Assembly (NCBI GenBank): GCA_905116865.2
Contig: CAJHNH020000835.1
Span: forward strand, 388,804 to 452,803
DNA from: Candidula unifasciata
Taxonomy: Eukaryota; Mollusca; Gastropoda; Stylommatophora; Geomitridae
Length of the DNA: 64,000 bases
Reading direction: 5' to 3'
Part shown: in pieces, positions 47,701 through 58,284 of the stretch
Numbering within the stretch: the first letter of the stretch is position 1
How the letters are laid out: each line of letters opens with the position of its first letter
Program-made: the position numbers and the translations under genes
The notes under the pieces: generated by a model
The model's database searches: none
What the model saw: only the letters and a program-made list of their open reading frames with translations
What the model was told of the DNA's origin: nothing

Positions 47701-47878
47701 CTGGGATGTGTGGGTCAATGTAGCAGCTAGGATGTGTGGGTTAATGTAGCAACTGGGATGTGTGGGTTAATGTAGCAACTGGGATGTGTGTGTTAATGTA
47801 GCAACTGGGATGTGTGGGTTAATGTAGCAACTGGGATGTGTGGGTTAATGTAGCAACTGGGATGTGTGGGTTAATGTG
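44760..47878. repeat. 26 bp minisatellite in MXD intron, about 115 copies
   Basis: The unit is AACTGGTGCATGTGGGTTAA plus TGTAGC. Regional variants are AGCTGATGAGTGTGAG (44760-47220), AACTGGAATATG (45980-46260) and AACTGGGATGTGTGGG (47400-47878). At 45000-45900 there are many truncated units. It is the longest array in the gene. Confidence 0.96.
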
Positions 47879-48469
47879 GCCAGGGAATGAGAAACTTTAG
47901 TTGCAACAAATATTTCACACCTTGAATGCACAAAATTATTCATCCTTGCAACATTAACAGGGTCAGGATAGCAGGATATTTCCTTTCTTAAAAGTAAAAA
48001 AAAAAAAAATATTTCCTTTGCTTTCATTACACTTTTTGGTGTAAAAATAACCCTAGCCTAACCTTCATATGTTATTGACCTATTTATCTCCCGTTTTGGC
48101 AAGGAAGTATATAATTAAAAGTCAAGCTACAGTTCAGATGTTCCCAGATTTCTGATGGGGCACAAGATCCCAGTTCAAGATATCTGAAGGGACACTTTTT
48201 CCGTGCCAAAAACTCTAACTTATCTTTGATTTCAAAACAAAACTCCCAATTCATCTTTGTTCTTTAAAAAAAAAACTTGCCCAACTTACATGAGTGCTAA
48301 AAAAAAAACAACAACCTACCAACTGCTATTTTATGCTAAAAACCACCTTCCCAACTCTACTTGGTAGGAAATATTTATTTAGCACAGATGTGAGTTTTTT
48401 CCGACCAAGTTGAGTTGGGAGGGTGGTTTATATGTATATATATTTATGGCATTGTGGATACTGGAAGAG
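47879..48469. other. MXD intron, A/T-rich, no recognised feature
   Basis: It contains A tracts (about 47998-48008, 48266-48275, 48299-48309) and a partial inverted relation between CCTTCCCAACTCTACTTGGT (about 48347-48366) and ACCAAGTTGAGTTGGGAGGG (about 48404-48423). Confidence 0.45.
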
Positions 48470-48800
48470 AGGTTTATAGACACATGGCTAGCCCTGATCC
48501 TAACGACAGCATTGACCATTTAACAAGAATGTGTGCATCTTCATCTTTAGACTCAGAACACAACATACTCCACTCAATGGACACCTAAACAGAGTGCCAG
48601 ATATGTAACTACCCCTACCAAACTGTTGACCATCATCTCTTTGAGTGCCTAAAACTCAACGAGACTAAAAAAAATGCTACTCCCTCCGAGACCAGACAAG
48701 TGGAACATCTTGTATGGAGGAAAAGAACGGCTTGTGAAAACATGTACATTCCACTACATGGCATTGACAACAACATATGTATGTATATATATATAGTTAT
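48470..48800 (+). pseudogene. LINE C-terminal fragment (antisense in MXD intron)
   Basis: The plus frame gives LTRMCASSSLDSEHNI, ECQICNYPYQTVDHHLFECL and LNETKKNATPSETRQVE. The C.IC......TVDHHLF.C pattern is the zinc-finger-like tail after RNase H in I/R1-type LINE ORF2. Confidence 0.6.
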
Positions 48801-48912
48801 TCAAGCCTGACACTGCAAAAGCATTTTTGCAGACACCCTGGTTTATAGGAAACAATTTATTTATTTATATCCTCTGTACATAAGGAGCTATAAGGATAAA
48901 GGTCATACATAC

Positions 48913-49027
48913 CTTAATAAATGACCTAGCTTTCGTTAAGAGACCTAGTGTTGTATGACGAGAGGAGTCGACTCCCAGCGGGACCAGATCTTTTAACCTC
49001 TCCAGACAATTCCTCAAATGAGCCCTC
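48913..49027 (-). CDS. mxd: MXD-family exon (helix-loop-helix)
   Basis: This 115-nt exon starts with one base completing the preceding Arg codon, then has 38 codons. It begins [18 protein letters not shown] and continues through [13 protein letters not shown] to FIK. The HLH signature of MXD proteins (RAHLR.CLE.LK.LVPLG, then SSRHTTL.LLTKA) is almost unbroken. It is bounded by a TTTCCAG acceptor and a GTATGT donor and ends on a full codon (phase 0). Its neighbours are a 38 bp minisatellite on the upstream side (from about 49175) and a LINE fragment plus a 26 bp minisatellite on the downstream side. Confidence 0.93.
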
Positions 49028-49174
49028 CTGGAAACATTGACAAAATCACTGGTTAACTGGGTTGATTTATTCAGTCTTTTGCTTTCTCCTTTTTACTGTA
49101 GAGAGACATGTTTTATGTCCTCTACTATTCTGGTCTGTAGAAGTACCTCAAAATATTTTACTGCTTCATCTTCT

Positions 49175-49690
49175 TCTGTGCAGTGCAGACATAATCTAAT
49201 CTGTCCTCTTCTACCCTGGGGTGCAGACAGAATCTAATCTGTCCTCTTCTACCTTGGGGTGCAGACAGAATCTAATCTGTCCTCTTCTACCTTGGGGTGC
49301 AGACAGAATCTAATCTGTCCTCTTCTACCCTGGGGTGCAGACAGAATCTAATCTGTCCTCTTCTACCCTGGGGTGCAGACAGAATCTAATCTGTCCTCTT
49401 CTACCCTGGGGTGCAGACAGAATCTAATCTGTCCTCTTCTACCCTGGGGTGCAGACAGAATCTAATCTGTCCTCTTCTTCCCTGGGGTGAAAACAGAATC
49501 TAATCTGTCCTCTTCTACCCTGGGGTGCAGACAGAATCTAATCTGTCTTCTTCTTCCCTGGGGTGCAGACAGAATCTAATCTGTCCTCTTCTACCCTACA
49601 GTGTAGTCGGAATCTAGTCTTTCTTCTACCCTGCAGTGTAGACGGAATCTAGTCTGTCTTCTACCCTACAGTACAGACAAAATGTAGTCT
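49175..49690. repeat. 38 bp minisatellite in MXD intron, about 13 copies
   Basis: The unit contains GCAGACAGAATCTAATCTGT and CCTCTTCTACCCTGGGGT. The period 49223 to 49261 is 38 bp. Confidence 0.95.
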
Positions 49691-49757
49691 GAATATGTGA
49701 ATATTCCACGGCTATTTTGTAAATTTCAGAAGTACTGTCAAACCAAATCCTAGGGGT

Positions 49758-50328
49758 TGCGGCATGGAACATAATACCAACACTATCCTGTTAAATCTTG
49801 TGGCTGCTTGCGGCATGGAACATAATACCAACACTATCCTGTTAAATCTGTCTGGCTGCTTGCGACATGGAACAAAATACCAACACTATCCTGTTAAATC
49901 TGTCTGGCTGCTTGCGGCATGGAACATAATACCAACACTATCCTGTTGAATCTGTCTGGCTGCTTGCGGCATGGAACATAATACCAACACTATCCTGTTG
50001 AATCTGTCTGGCTGCTTGCGGCATGGAACATAATACCAACACTATCCTGTTAAATCTGTCTGGCTGCTTGCGACATGGAACAAAATACCAACACTATCCT
50101 GTTAAATCTGTCTGGCTGCTTGCGGCATGGAACAAAATACCAACACTATCCTGTTAAATCTGTCTGGCTGCTTGCGGCATGGAACATAATACCAACACTA
50201 TCCTGTTAAATCTGTCTGGCTGCTTGCGGCATGGAACATAATACCAACACTATCCTGTTAAATCTGTCTGGCTGCTTGCGGCATGGAACATAATACCAAC
50301 ACTATCCTGTTAAATCTGTCTAGGCTTT
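49758..50328. repeat. 52 bp minisatellite in MXD intron, about 11 copies
   Basis: The unit contains CTGCTTGCGGCATGGAACAT and ACCAACACTATCCTGTTAAA. It is highly homogeneous. Confidence 0.95.
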
Positions 50329-50404
50329 GAATTGGTTAGATGATAAATAAAAGTAACTAAAGGACGCTTTACCCTCCTTCAGACGTATAGCGTATTTGCA
50401 CTGG

Positions 50405-50655
50405 GCCTTTATTGTTTAGTGGCGTCCGTTACATAGGCGTTGTGAGTCAGACTCAATGTACCGTGATCGAAACCAACTGCTGGTTGCGTGGATTTTCATC
50501 ATGGTATGAGGCGTCGCAGGTCGACCCAGCCTAAAATGGGTGCCAAGATGTATGTCCTGGGGAAGTAAAGACAGCCGGCGTAATGCTAACTACATTACCC
50601 ACCAAGTACCGTATGCCTGATGCGCCTAAAGGCGTGAAAAGTGATCTTCACTTAC
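50405..50655 (+). mobile_element. SINE family C, copy 2
   Basis: Shares the head (CATAGGCGTTGTGAGTC), GAGGCGTCGCAGGTCGACCC, AAGTAAAGACAGCCGGCGTA and GCGCCTAAAGGCGTGAAAAG with the copy at 12888-13165. Confidence 0.8.
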
Positions 50656-50679
50656 TATATTTTATAGACCAGATGGCAC

Positions 50680-51045
50680 TTGCTGTGTGATGTGGTCAGC
50701 ATCAGGCCGGACGCCTTTACTTCGGCACCTGCTGTGTGATGTAGTCAGCATCACGCCGGTCGCCTTTACTTCGGCACCTGCTGTGTGATGTGGTCAGCAT
50801 CACGCCGGACGCCTTTACTTCGGCACCTGCTGGGTGATGTGGTCAGCATCACGCCGGCCGCCTTTACTTCGGCACCTGCTGGGTGATGTGAGCATCACGC
50901 CGGACGCTTTTACTTCCTGGCTCGACCTGGGAGCCAGTCATTTCCTAAAAAAAGTCCAGCTCCCGTGAGGACCCGAACCCACGGCCTTCCGATCCACAGG
51001 CGAGTCTCTATCCCACGGCCGCTCCCTAAGCTTACAGTTAGCCTG
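50680..51045 (-). mobile_element. SINE family D with internally amplified body
   Basis: The minus-strand head (51045 leftward) has CCGTGGGATAGAG (A-box-like) and GGTTCGGGTCC (B box). The body then meets a 49 bp array. The single-copy version of that body segment is seen at 4195-4310, which shows what was amplified. Confidence 0.75.
50690..50920. repeat. 49 bp minisatellite derived from SINE D, about 4.5 copies
   Basis: The unit contains GGCACCTGCTGTGTGATGTG and CATCACGCCGGACGCCTTTA. Confidence 0.92.
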
Positions 51046-51104
51046 ACGTAAATAACACAGAGAAGGAAACACAGATTTATGTTTCAACTGCACATTTACT
51101 AGTT

Positions 51105-51285
51105 GAAGTATCCAGTATGAGTTGTCTACCCTTAGCTCGGTACTATACGCAACCCTTCAGCATTGATTCCATGATAAATACCGTTAATCAGAGGGAAATG
51201 AGGCTTTTCTGCCTACTCCCGGACCACAAGAAGTCCGTCCCCGGTTGCCGCGAAGTCTGCTTTAACCAACTGCGATAGCAAGCCA
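51105..51285 (-). mobile_element. tRNA-derived SINE, family B, copy 3 (diverged)
   Basis: Shares TTGATTCCAT, AATACCGTTAATC, GGCTTTTCTGCCTACTCCCG and the A-box region with copies at 3628 and 32132. The B box is deleted. Confidence 0.75.
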
Positions 51286-51554
51286 GGCATATTTACATTC
51301 AAGTGTGCTCTCAAAGAAAGACACCCTATCCCCTAAATTAGAAAAACATCTCGAAAGGGGGTGGCAGGGTGTCCTTAGCGCTCCCAACACCTCAACTTTT
51401 CTAGGAAAATAAATAGGGGAGGGGGGTGGGGGCTCAGATTTTTGAGCAGACACCAACCCATAATTTTGTTAGGTGTCTAAAATGGCTTCTTTAACCACGT
51501 ATAGAGATTGTCGCCGAAGTATTATCTATGTATACATTTCATATTTTTGTCAAG

Positions 51555-51778
51555 TATATTATGTGGCTTAGTCGATGCGAACGCTTGGTAATGCCGGGTT
51601 CTATCCCAGCTGCGGGCCATGCGCCTTGCGTTGGTTTCGACAGTGGTATCAAAGAAGCCGACCGTCCAAAAAGGAATGGCAAACTACTGGACGTAAATTT
51701 GCCTAGAATAACCACACAACAGCCAGGGGCTGTTGTGGTTGGTTCTGCAACGTCCTGTAAAGGATACGCAACTAATCT
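51555..51778 (+). mobile_element. tRNA-derived SINE, family A, copy 3
   Basis: GTGGCTTAGTCGATGCGAAC (A box region), GGGTTCTATCCCAGC (B box with one change) and the tail GTCCTGTAAAGGATACGCAA. This copy keeps a middle segment (GGAATGGCAAACTACTGGAC) that is missing in 26173-26368 but present in 8252-8490. Confidence 0.85.
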
Positions 51779-53455
51779 ATATTGATTATTTGTTCAGCAA
51801 ATTATTATTATTATATACGTATAATAATATACTTAGCAGTCCCCTTACAGAAAATATGTGAGAGGCAGATCCTCAGCTTTTTAAAATGGGGGGGGGGGGG
51901 GGGCGCTGACCTCTCCCTTTCGGTTCCGGCGCCCACGTTGTTGATATGCCACAAATAATCTCCTTAAAGTGGGTCACGTCTGCAAGAACCGGAAGTCAAT
52001 AGTTAGCAGAAATGAAGCTTGCGTTGAGGCGGCCATGTCCAACGTTCAGTTACTTCACAGATGTACAGGTTTGTGATGAAGTGCCTCGTATTTTTCGATT
52101 AAATCTGTTTCGTCGGCTGACCTCAAAACTCGGCTCCGTCCTGCTGTGACCCAGCTGCCATAAACACCGCCAGCCCAGTGTGTTTCGCTAGGGTCCGGGG
52201 AAAACATTAGTGACGTGCAAGAGCAGCCTACACTTAATCTGACCTAATTCCAGCAGGTCAGAGGCAGAAAGCCGTGAACACTTCGCAAATGTTGAAAAAA
52301 AAAAAAAAACCGACGCAGTTCACTTGGCTCGCTATTCAAAGATGTTGAGGAGATTCAGGTCGTCCAAACTGTATCAGCAAATGTACTCAAAACTGTAAGA
52401 GCAGACGGGTACCAACTGATAATATATGTCCGGCTAGCCGAGTTTCTAACATCACAGTTATTAATTATATATTATTATGCCTTGCCAGATGGCTCAGGCG
52501 CCTGACTCTCCACATATCTGGGTTCTCAGTGTTCTGGATCGTTCAGACTATCTGTTATCGCTTCTATCAGTCTACTAATGCCTCTTTTACGTCTGATCTT
52601 TCTGATGGTATCTTGTTCTCCAACGTCCGTCTTTTCACCACTTAACAAAGAACGGGTTGTCTCTTAGCTACTAATAATTAGTCAGTCATGCCTTCAATAA
52701 TATCAAGTAACGCTACGTTTACTAGTGACAGTGCTGTTCAGCTGTTGTATGCTACTGACAGCCATTTACCCGTAGTGGACTGCACCTTTGGTTTTGTCTA
52801 CTGTGATAATATGTATGTAAATATAACAAATTGCACTTGACGTTTTATCATCATATTTGTTGCACTCTTATTGATCAGACGAATACATTATTTAAAAAAT
52901 TCTATTGTTCGCAATTGTCGTCTTTAGTCTTATTCCAGAACTAAATTTTGTGTACACATCTGCTTTACAGTTCTGACTCACATTTATGCAGACTGTTGGT
53001 TTCGTGCTTCCCAGGAAGATGCAGTCCTACTTCAAAATGCTTGTTATGGGCTGTGGGTCCCCCTCCACCCCACAGATCCCGACACCCACAAGAGAAGCAA
53101 CATATATGAAGACCACTTTACTCATTCACCAATGAGATTTAATGATCACAAGTATATACGTGACTAAGGAGTACCAAGCCAGCATGTGCTGCACACAGGG
53201 GTTCTTGCCTTGAGCTTTTATTATTATTCTCCTGTCAACACCTGTTTGGTGCCACTAGAAAGACAGAAGGACGACTAACAGATGATCAGAGGCTGCACCT
53301 GGCTGCATGTCTTGCTGAGATGTCCCAGCTTGTCACTGATTCCACTGATCTGTCTTCTTCAAAGCCGCATTGTTTCCATTTTCATGTTGTATACTCTCAC
53401 TGCCGGTGTCACTATGTTAATTCGCATTAGGTGGCTGAATCATTTAAGTCTGTTT
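51779..53455. other. MXD intron, largely unrecognised
   Basis: A G tract lies at about 51889-51903. A tRNA-like stretch (ATGGCTCAGGCGCCTGACTC near 52488-52507, then GGGTTCTCAGTG) may be a degraded SINE head. No gene is supported. Confidence 0.4.
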
Positions 53456-53459
53456 ATTA

Positions 53460-54220
53460 ACGAATTCTTCTTCTTCTCTTCCACCTTGTACCTCATCGAA
53501 GTGTCGGGAAAAGGGGGGGGGGGGGGGGGGGGGGGGGGGAGAGATGTAATTTTTACGTTGATCGGCTCTGTCAAGAGCACTATTAAGACTGATGGTCATT
53601 TCTGTAAGGCTGTTCTTAATGCCATCACTCCATATTTTCCGAGGTCTTCCACTCGCTCTATACCCGTTGTAACGTTTTAGTGTGGCTCGCTGTGGCGGAT
53701 AGTACCAGGGCATTCTTGTTAGGTGTCCAAACCACTTCAGTTGTTGTTCTTTGATGACCTGTAAGACTGGCTTTATTCCTAGCATTCGTCTGATTTCATG
53801 ATTTCGTAGTCTGTCCTTCCTTGAAACTCCTGCAGCTCTTCTAAGGCATTTCATCTCTGTTGTCACAATTTTACGTTCATTGGAGGATTAAGTGTCCACG
53901 TTTGGCATTGATAGCATAGTGCTGCTGGTTAGTTTTCTCTCACTCTGTCAAATACTTTTCTCCATCTCATTACACAGCTGGTTAGTTTTCTCTCACTCTG
54001 TTTGTCAAACAACCAGTTTTCACAGTGTAGACCTAATGTTGCTATGAAGACTGCATTGATAATTTGTCTTTTTATTTCTGTGGCATAGCCTGCTGATTCC
54101 AGATTGGGGGTAAACTGATACTGGATGTTATTAGCTGGCTAGTTTCTAGTTCTCTGTCTAGTCTCTCCATTTCCACCTCACTTTCTTCTCTCATTCTTTC
54201 TAAGCTACTATGGTTCATAA
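53460..54220 (-). pseudogene. LINE 3' part in MXD intron, sense orientation
   Basis: The minus frames give KRQIINAVFIATLGLHCENW, a short duplication, then TTEMKCLRRAAGVSRKDRLR, QQLKWFGHLTRMPW, GRPRKIWSDGIKNSLTEM and a 3' end SRHFDEVQGGREEE with a (GAA)n tail near 53466. A 27-base G tract (53513-53539) interrupts the last part. It is 5'-truncated. Confidence 0.8.
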
Positions 54221-54703
54221 CAAGGAATTAGTTCAGTATCTGAAACATGCTGTTTATGGGCCAGTTTTCTTCATTGTTGACATTCTGTAGAAAGTGTTTA
54301 TATGACCACAAATCTACAATTGTTTTAGTTTGATGCCCCCCCCCCCCCCCCCCCCCCAGCTAATCAATCATTTAACACAATTTCAACTCTTGCGATAGAA
54401 CCACGTCTTCTGGTGCTCTTTCCCTTCAAACCTCAATCATCATGCAATTTGTTATCCAATGTTTACATTTGCTCAAAGCATTTCAAGGAATCTGACTTTC
54501 CGGATAGCAAACTTCAACTTTGATAGTATTGTAGTTATAATTTTTCACTAGATCTATCTTCCCCTCACAGGCATCAACTTCAAAATGTCCCGGTACAGAC
54601 ATAAGTGTGTGGTGCCAGTGACACAGTGCTATACTGGGTCCTCTTTTAAAAAAATGACCACAAATAACATAAAGTGTGCTTAATAACAACAAACAGGACC
54701 TAC
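54221..54703. other. MXD intron next to micro-exon
   Basis: A C tract lies at about 54341-54358, otherwise AT-rich with nothing recognised. Confidence 0.45.
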
Positions 54704-54733
54704 CTATTCTTTTCCAATTCATTATGTGTTGAC
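54704..54733 (-). CDS. mxd: MXD-family exon (30-nt micro-exon, basic region)
   Basis: This 30-nt exon encodes STHNELEKN plus split arginine codons at both ends. It is preceded by a TCACAG acceptor and followed by a GTAGGT donor. The last two bases (AG) join the first base (G) of the next exon to make Arg, giving STHNELEKNRRAHLR. His, Glu and Arg at the E-box contact positions of the Myc/Max/Mad basic region are all present. It is far too short to stand out as an open frame and was found by looking for the missing basic region. It sits in otherwise unremarkable AT-rich sequence between two LINE remnants. Confidence 0.88.
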
Positions 54734-55122
54734 CTGTGATGGATAAAATGAAACTAAAAGAATTATACAGAATTTTACCTACAAAGAAATGAGTTAATAT
54801 TTTCAGGGAAATGTGTCAACTAAATTTAATTCTAGTAACTCAGGACCATGGCAAGTTCACAAAAGTGTTTGGTAAAAAATGAGTTATAAGCATGAGTTAA
54901 ATTTATACATTTTCAATGAAATAACACATGGAAATTTACTGTATAAACGGTTGAAAATTTACATGCAATGCATATATGCTGGCATAACTTATGAACACAG
55001 AGATAGGAATACCATCCATTAGAGCAACCCCTGAGATCTGTAGAGAGGCAAGAATGCCTATGCCATCTGGCAGCGTAATTATTTTATGTGACTGTGTTTT
55101 CTTAAAGTTCACATAATCACCA
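54734..55122. other. MXD upstream intron, no recognised exon
   Basis: AT-rich. A 68-codon minus frame at 54936-55142 matches no family I know and has no clear splice context. Confidence 0.4.
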
Positions 55123-56335
55123 TCAATTTCCACTTCTGCCATTAAGCGTTGTGGGGAGGAACAGTTTAGGATCCATTACTTGATGGGCAGCAATGGCTAT
55201 TGTCATTCTGAGTTGATGTTGAAGCTCTGTCTTCTTCTTTACATGATCTTTTACCACTTTGGGTGTCGAGGAAGATATTTTCTTCTTTACATGATCTTTT
55301 ACCACTTTGGGTGTCGAGGAAGATATCTTCTTCTTTACATGATCTTTTACCACTTTGGGTGTCCAGGAAAATATCTTCTTCTTTACATGATCTTTTACCA
55401 CTTTGGGTGTCGAGGAAGATATCTTCTTCTTTACATGATCTTTTACCACTTTGGGTGTCGAGGAAGATATCTTCTTCTTTACATGATCTTTTACCACTTT
55501 GGGTGTCCAGGAAGATATCTTCTTCTTTACATGATCTTTTACCACTTTGGGTGTCCAGGAAGATATCTTCTTCTTTACATGATCTTTTACCACTTTGGGT
55601 GTCCAGGAAGATATCTTCTTCTTTACATGATCTTTTACCACTTTGGGTGTCGAGGAAGATATAAGGCCCCGTTCCCTGCTCTTCTGGCTGCTTGGACCAT
55701 AGACACATTGTGGTGCTGTAGAGCTGCTCTGATGTTATCTTCCCATCTTGTTGTTGGTCTACCTCTTGCTCTGCATCCTTTTCTTTCTCTATATGCCTTT
55801 TATGGTATAGCATCAAAAGGCATTCTCTCCAAGTGTGCAAACCATTAGATTTGCTGCCTTTGTATGTAATTTATAATTGGTTTTGTGCCGACATGATCTC
55901 ATATGACCTCATTCATGGTTTTATCACTTCTTGTCACTCCTATGGTCTTTCTCAAACACCTCATTTCCATGGTTACTAATTTTTTTATGTTTCCTTATAA
56001 GTGACCATGTCTTGGACAGGTAGCATAGAGTGGGAATGAATATGCTTTGTATGAGATGTTTCTCTGTGCTGACTGGGATTGCCCTTTGTTGTAAGAGGGG
56101 AGCTAGCTGTCCCAATACTGCTTTACTGCATCAGATGTTAATTTCTTCACCGAATTTACCATCTACAGTGAATGTTGTTCCAAGATATTTAAACTCAGAT
56201 GCCTGTATAATATTTGCATGCTCAATTGCTATGTTTAAATTCTGCTTCTTTCTTCTTGTTGACATTACTTCTGTTTTTTTGAGTCCATTGATATCTCACT
56301 GTAGGTATCTGTTGTAGCAGTAAAGAATTTCTTTA
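55123..56335 (-). pseudogene. LINE C-terminal part containing a minisatellite
   Basis: The minus frames give KKTEVMSTRRKKQNLNIAIE, EFKYLGTTFTVDGKFGEEIN, LGQLAPLLQQRAIP, IQSIFIPTLCYLSKTW and NEVFEKDHRSDK. After a 48 bp array come MTIAIAAHQVMDPKLFLPTT and LNGRSGN at the 3' end. The same NGRSG ending is seen in the LINE at 14581-15641, so they belong to one group. Confidence 0.8.
55211..55662. repeat. 48 bp minisatellite inside a LINE, about 9 copies
   Basis: The unit contains TCTTCTTCTTTACATGATCT and TTTACCACTTTGGGTGTCGA. On the element's sense strand it reads KVVKDHVKKKISSWTP. C/G and T/A variants mark subgroups. Confidence 0.95.
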
Positions 56336-56411
56336 ATGTCATCAATCCATTGATATCTCACTGTAGGTATCTGTTGTAGCAGTACAGAATTTCTTTAATG
56401 TCATCAATCCA
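56286..56411. repeat. 62 bp direct duplication
   Basis: Two copies of a segment beginning TTGATATCTCACTGTAGGTA and ending in GTCATCAATCCA, at about 56288 and 56350. Confidence 0.9.
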
Positions 56412-56429
56412 TTTTCTCCTAGGGCAGCC

Positions 56430-56585
56430 TCTTTACTGCTGTAAAGTGCCATGCTGAACATGCACTGCTGTAAAGTGCCATGCTGAATATATACTGCTGT
56501 AAAGTGCCATGCTGAACATGTACTGCTGTAAAGTGCCATGCTGAACATGTACTGTTGCAAAGTGCTATGTGAAACTTTACAGTTG
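56430..56585. repeat. 29 bp minisatellite, about 5 copies
   Basis: Unit ACTGCTGTAAAGTGCCATGC plus TGAACATGT. Confidence 0.9.
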
Positions 56586-56869
56586 TTAAGTGCTATGCTG
56601 AATAAGTAGTACTCACAATGTCAGTGAAAACTTGTAAGCTTTGTGCAAAAAAGGACAAAAGGGTGGCAGAAAGATAAATACCTCTTTGATCTGACTACAA
56701 GGATGAGTGGGACAAGAACATAGATCTGATCTGTGAATGTAACAATCTCCTAGGCTTTATCAGCATGCTAATCGATACATTATGATGTTGATAATTATGT
56801 TACGTACTAACATAAGAGATGTGCTATCAACATAACAGACTGGTATAGAAAACCTAATCACCTCAACTC

Positions 56870-57600
56870 AAAGAAATAAGTGAAAATCAATACTTACATG
56901 TTAACATAGCAAAAACAAAGATAATGCATACAGATAAAACTACCATGGAGAAATAAATATGTGTTATAATGAGGACAGATTTGAGGTGGTGGAAAATTGT
57001 GAATATCTTGGGTCATTGATTACCAACAATGATGCCACAATGAAAGAAATTTAACGAGGACTATCATTTGCTCTTTAAAGACTAAAACAAATGCATAAAT
57101 TATGGAGTTGGATAGACAGAACCACAAAAAATAGATTTCTAAGACCATGCATCTTTCCCTTTGCAACATATGCCTGTGAGACCTGGACACTTACTAAACA
57201 AGCTGAACACGCATAAATGCCTTTGAATACACAGGTTACACACAGACTCTAAGAATATCATGGGTAAAGAGAAGAACAAATGCATCCATTCTTTAAGAAC
57301 AGAATACTGAAGAAGGCTGGCTATTAAAGATGATAAAACACAGAAAATGAAAATGTTCTGGTCACTTGAAACATCATAAAAGTTTAGAGAGAACAATAAT
57401 GGAGTGGTATATGCCTGGGAAGAGAGGAAGAAGAAGGCCAAAGAGAAGATGGGTGCAGGATGTGGCGGAGATCTGCAGGTGGGTGTATCAGACGCAAGAC
57501 ATCTTGCTTGTGATCGAGAAGTTTTCCAGAAGGTTGTTATGGGAGGGAGATTCTGCAAAGGACATGACACTGACTGACTGACTGACTGACTAAAATATAA
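56870..57600 (+). pseudogene. LINE C-terminal remnant
   Basis: The plus frames give NIAKTKIMHTDK, FEVVENCEYLGSLITNNDAT, NRFLRPCIFPFATYACETW and KQAEH, then a basic tail (REEEEGQRED). It ends in a (GACT)n-type tail (57564-57590). It is decayed by many stops. Confidence 0.65.
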
Positions 57601-58013
57601 ACTAAATCTACAGACCATGATTATGTTAACATATAAAATTCATAAAAAGTCAAAGATATTAATCAGTTTAGATACTGACAAACATACAATAAGAACCCCT
57701 AACAGATACACAAACAGTTAACTCTGGCTACAAAATAAATCAATCAATAATAAATGAGTCCAGATATAAGAAGGCTTGGTTTGAGTGGTTAGGAATCAAG
57801 CTCTATTAGAACAGACAAGATAGAAGAACATAAAGAAAGTAACTAACAATTTATACAATAATTATATCCATTATTGTCTGCTGCTAGGCAGACTAAAGCC
57901 AGTTATTAACATATGCAGATTAAATATCACTCTATTATCACAGAGATAGAACAGTCACTGTATGTAAATATGAAAATCAGATTACTGGTGGGGGGGGGGG
58001 GGGGGGGTAGTCA
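57601..58013. other. AT-rich sequence with G tract
   Basis: A G tract of about 21 lies at 57988-58007. Nothing else recognised. Confidence 0.4.
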
Positions 58014-58021
58014 CTTTACAG

Positions 58022-58284
58022 CAGGAATGTGCAACCTGTTTTGGTCCTTGGACCAGATTGATCTAATTGTTGGCCCGACAGAAACAATCCATTATAAACA
58101 AACACCCTGATTTCGTCGTACCTATGATCCCATCATCAGGCAACATTTCTGCTTTTGAATATTTTGCTATTTGATGCGTTCAAGCTCCAGATTATGTAGT
58201 ACTTTCACACCAGCCTGATGGGCCAGCCACAACTGACCAGCTGACCAGTTTTGGCCAGTGAGAGAGCCTGTTAGCCCACCCCTG
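58022..58284. mobile_element. hAT-type MITE (263 bp)
   Basis: The left end CAGGAATGTGCAACC and the inverted right end CAGGGGTGGGCTAAC are hAT-like terminal inverted repeats. The flanking 8-mers CTTTACAG (58014-58021) and CTGTACAG (58285-58292) differ at one base. No coding capacity. Confidence 0.8.

Larger units (their letters stand above)
39717..54733 (-). other. mxd: MXD/MAD-family gene, 3' four coding exons (partial gene span)
   Basis: This is the span of a partial gene for a Max-dimerisation (MXD/MXI1) transcriptional repressor. Four exons join with compatible phases into 173 codons plus stop, starting inside the basic region. Visible in order are the basic region (RSTHNELEKNRRAHLR), helix 1, loop, helix 2, leucine zipper, Ser/Thr-rich linker and an acidic tail containing SLGSD. 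Family knowledge: MXD proteins pair with MAX, bind CACGTG E-boxes and recruit Sin3/HDAC through an N-terminal SID. No SID-like exon was seen to the right of 54733, so the 5' exons are probably outside the window. The introns are about 5.7, 5.0 and 3.9 kb and consist largely of minisatellites and retroelement remnants. Which vertebrate paralogue it is closest to cannot be settled by eye. Confidence 0.88.

Noticed and set aside
54936..55142. Minus-strand open frame starting MAEVEIDGDYVNF
   Set aside because: It overlaps the end of a LINE, matches no family I know and has no splice context linking it to the MXD exons.
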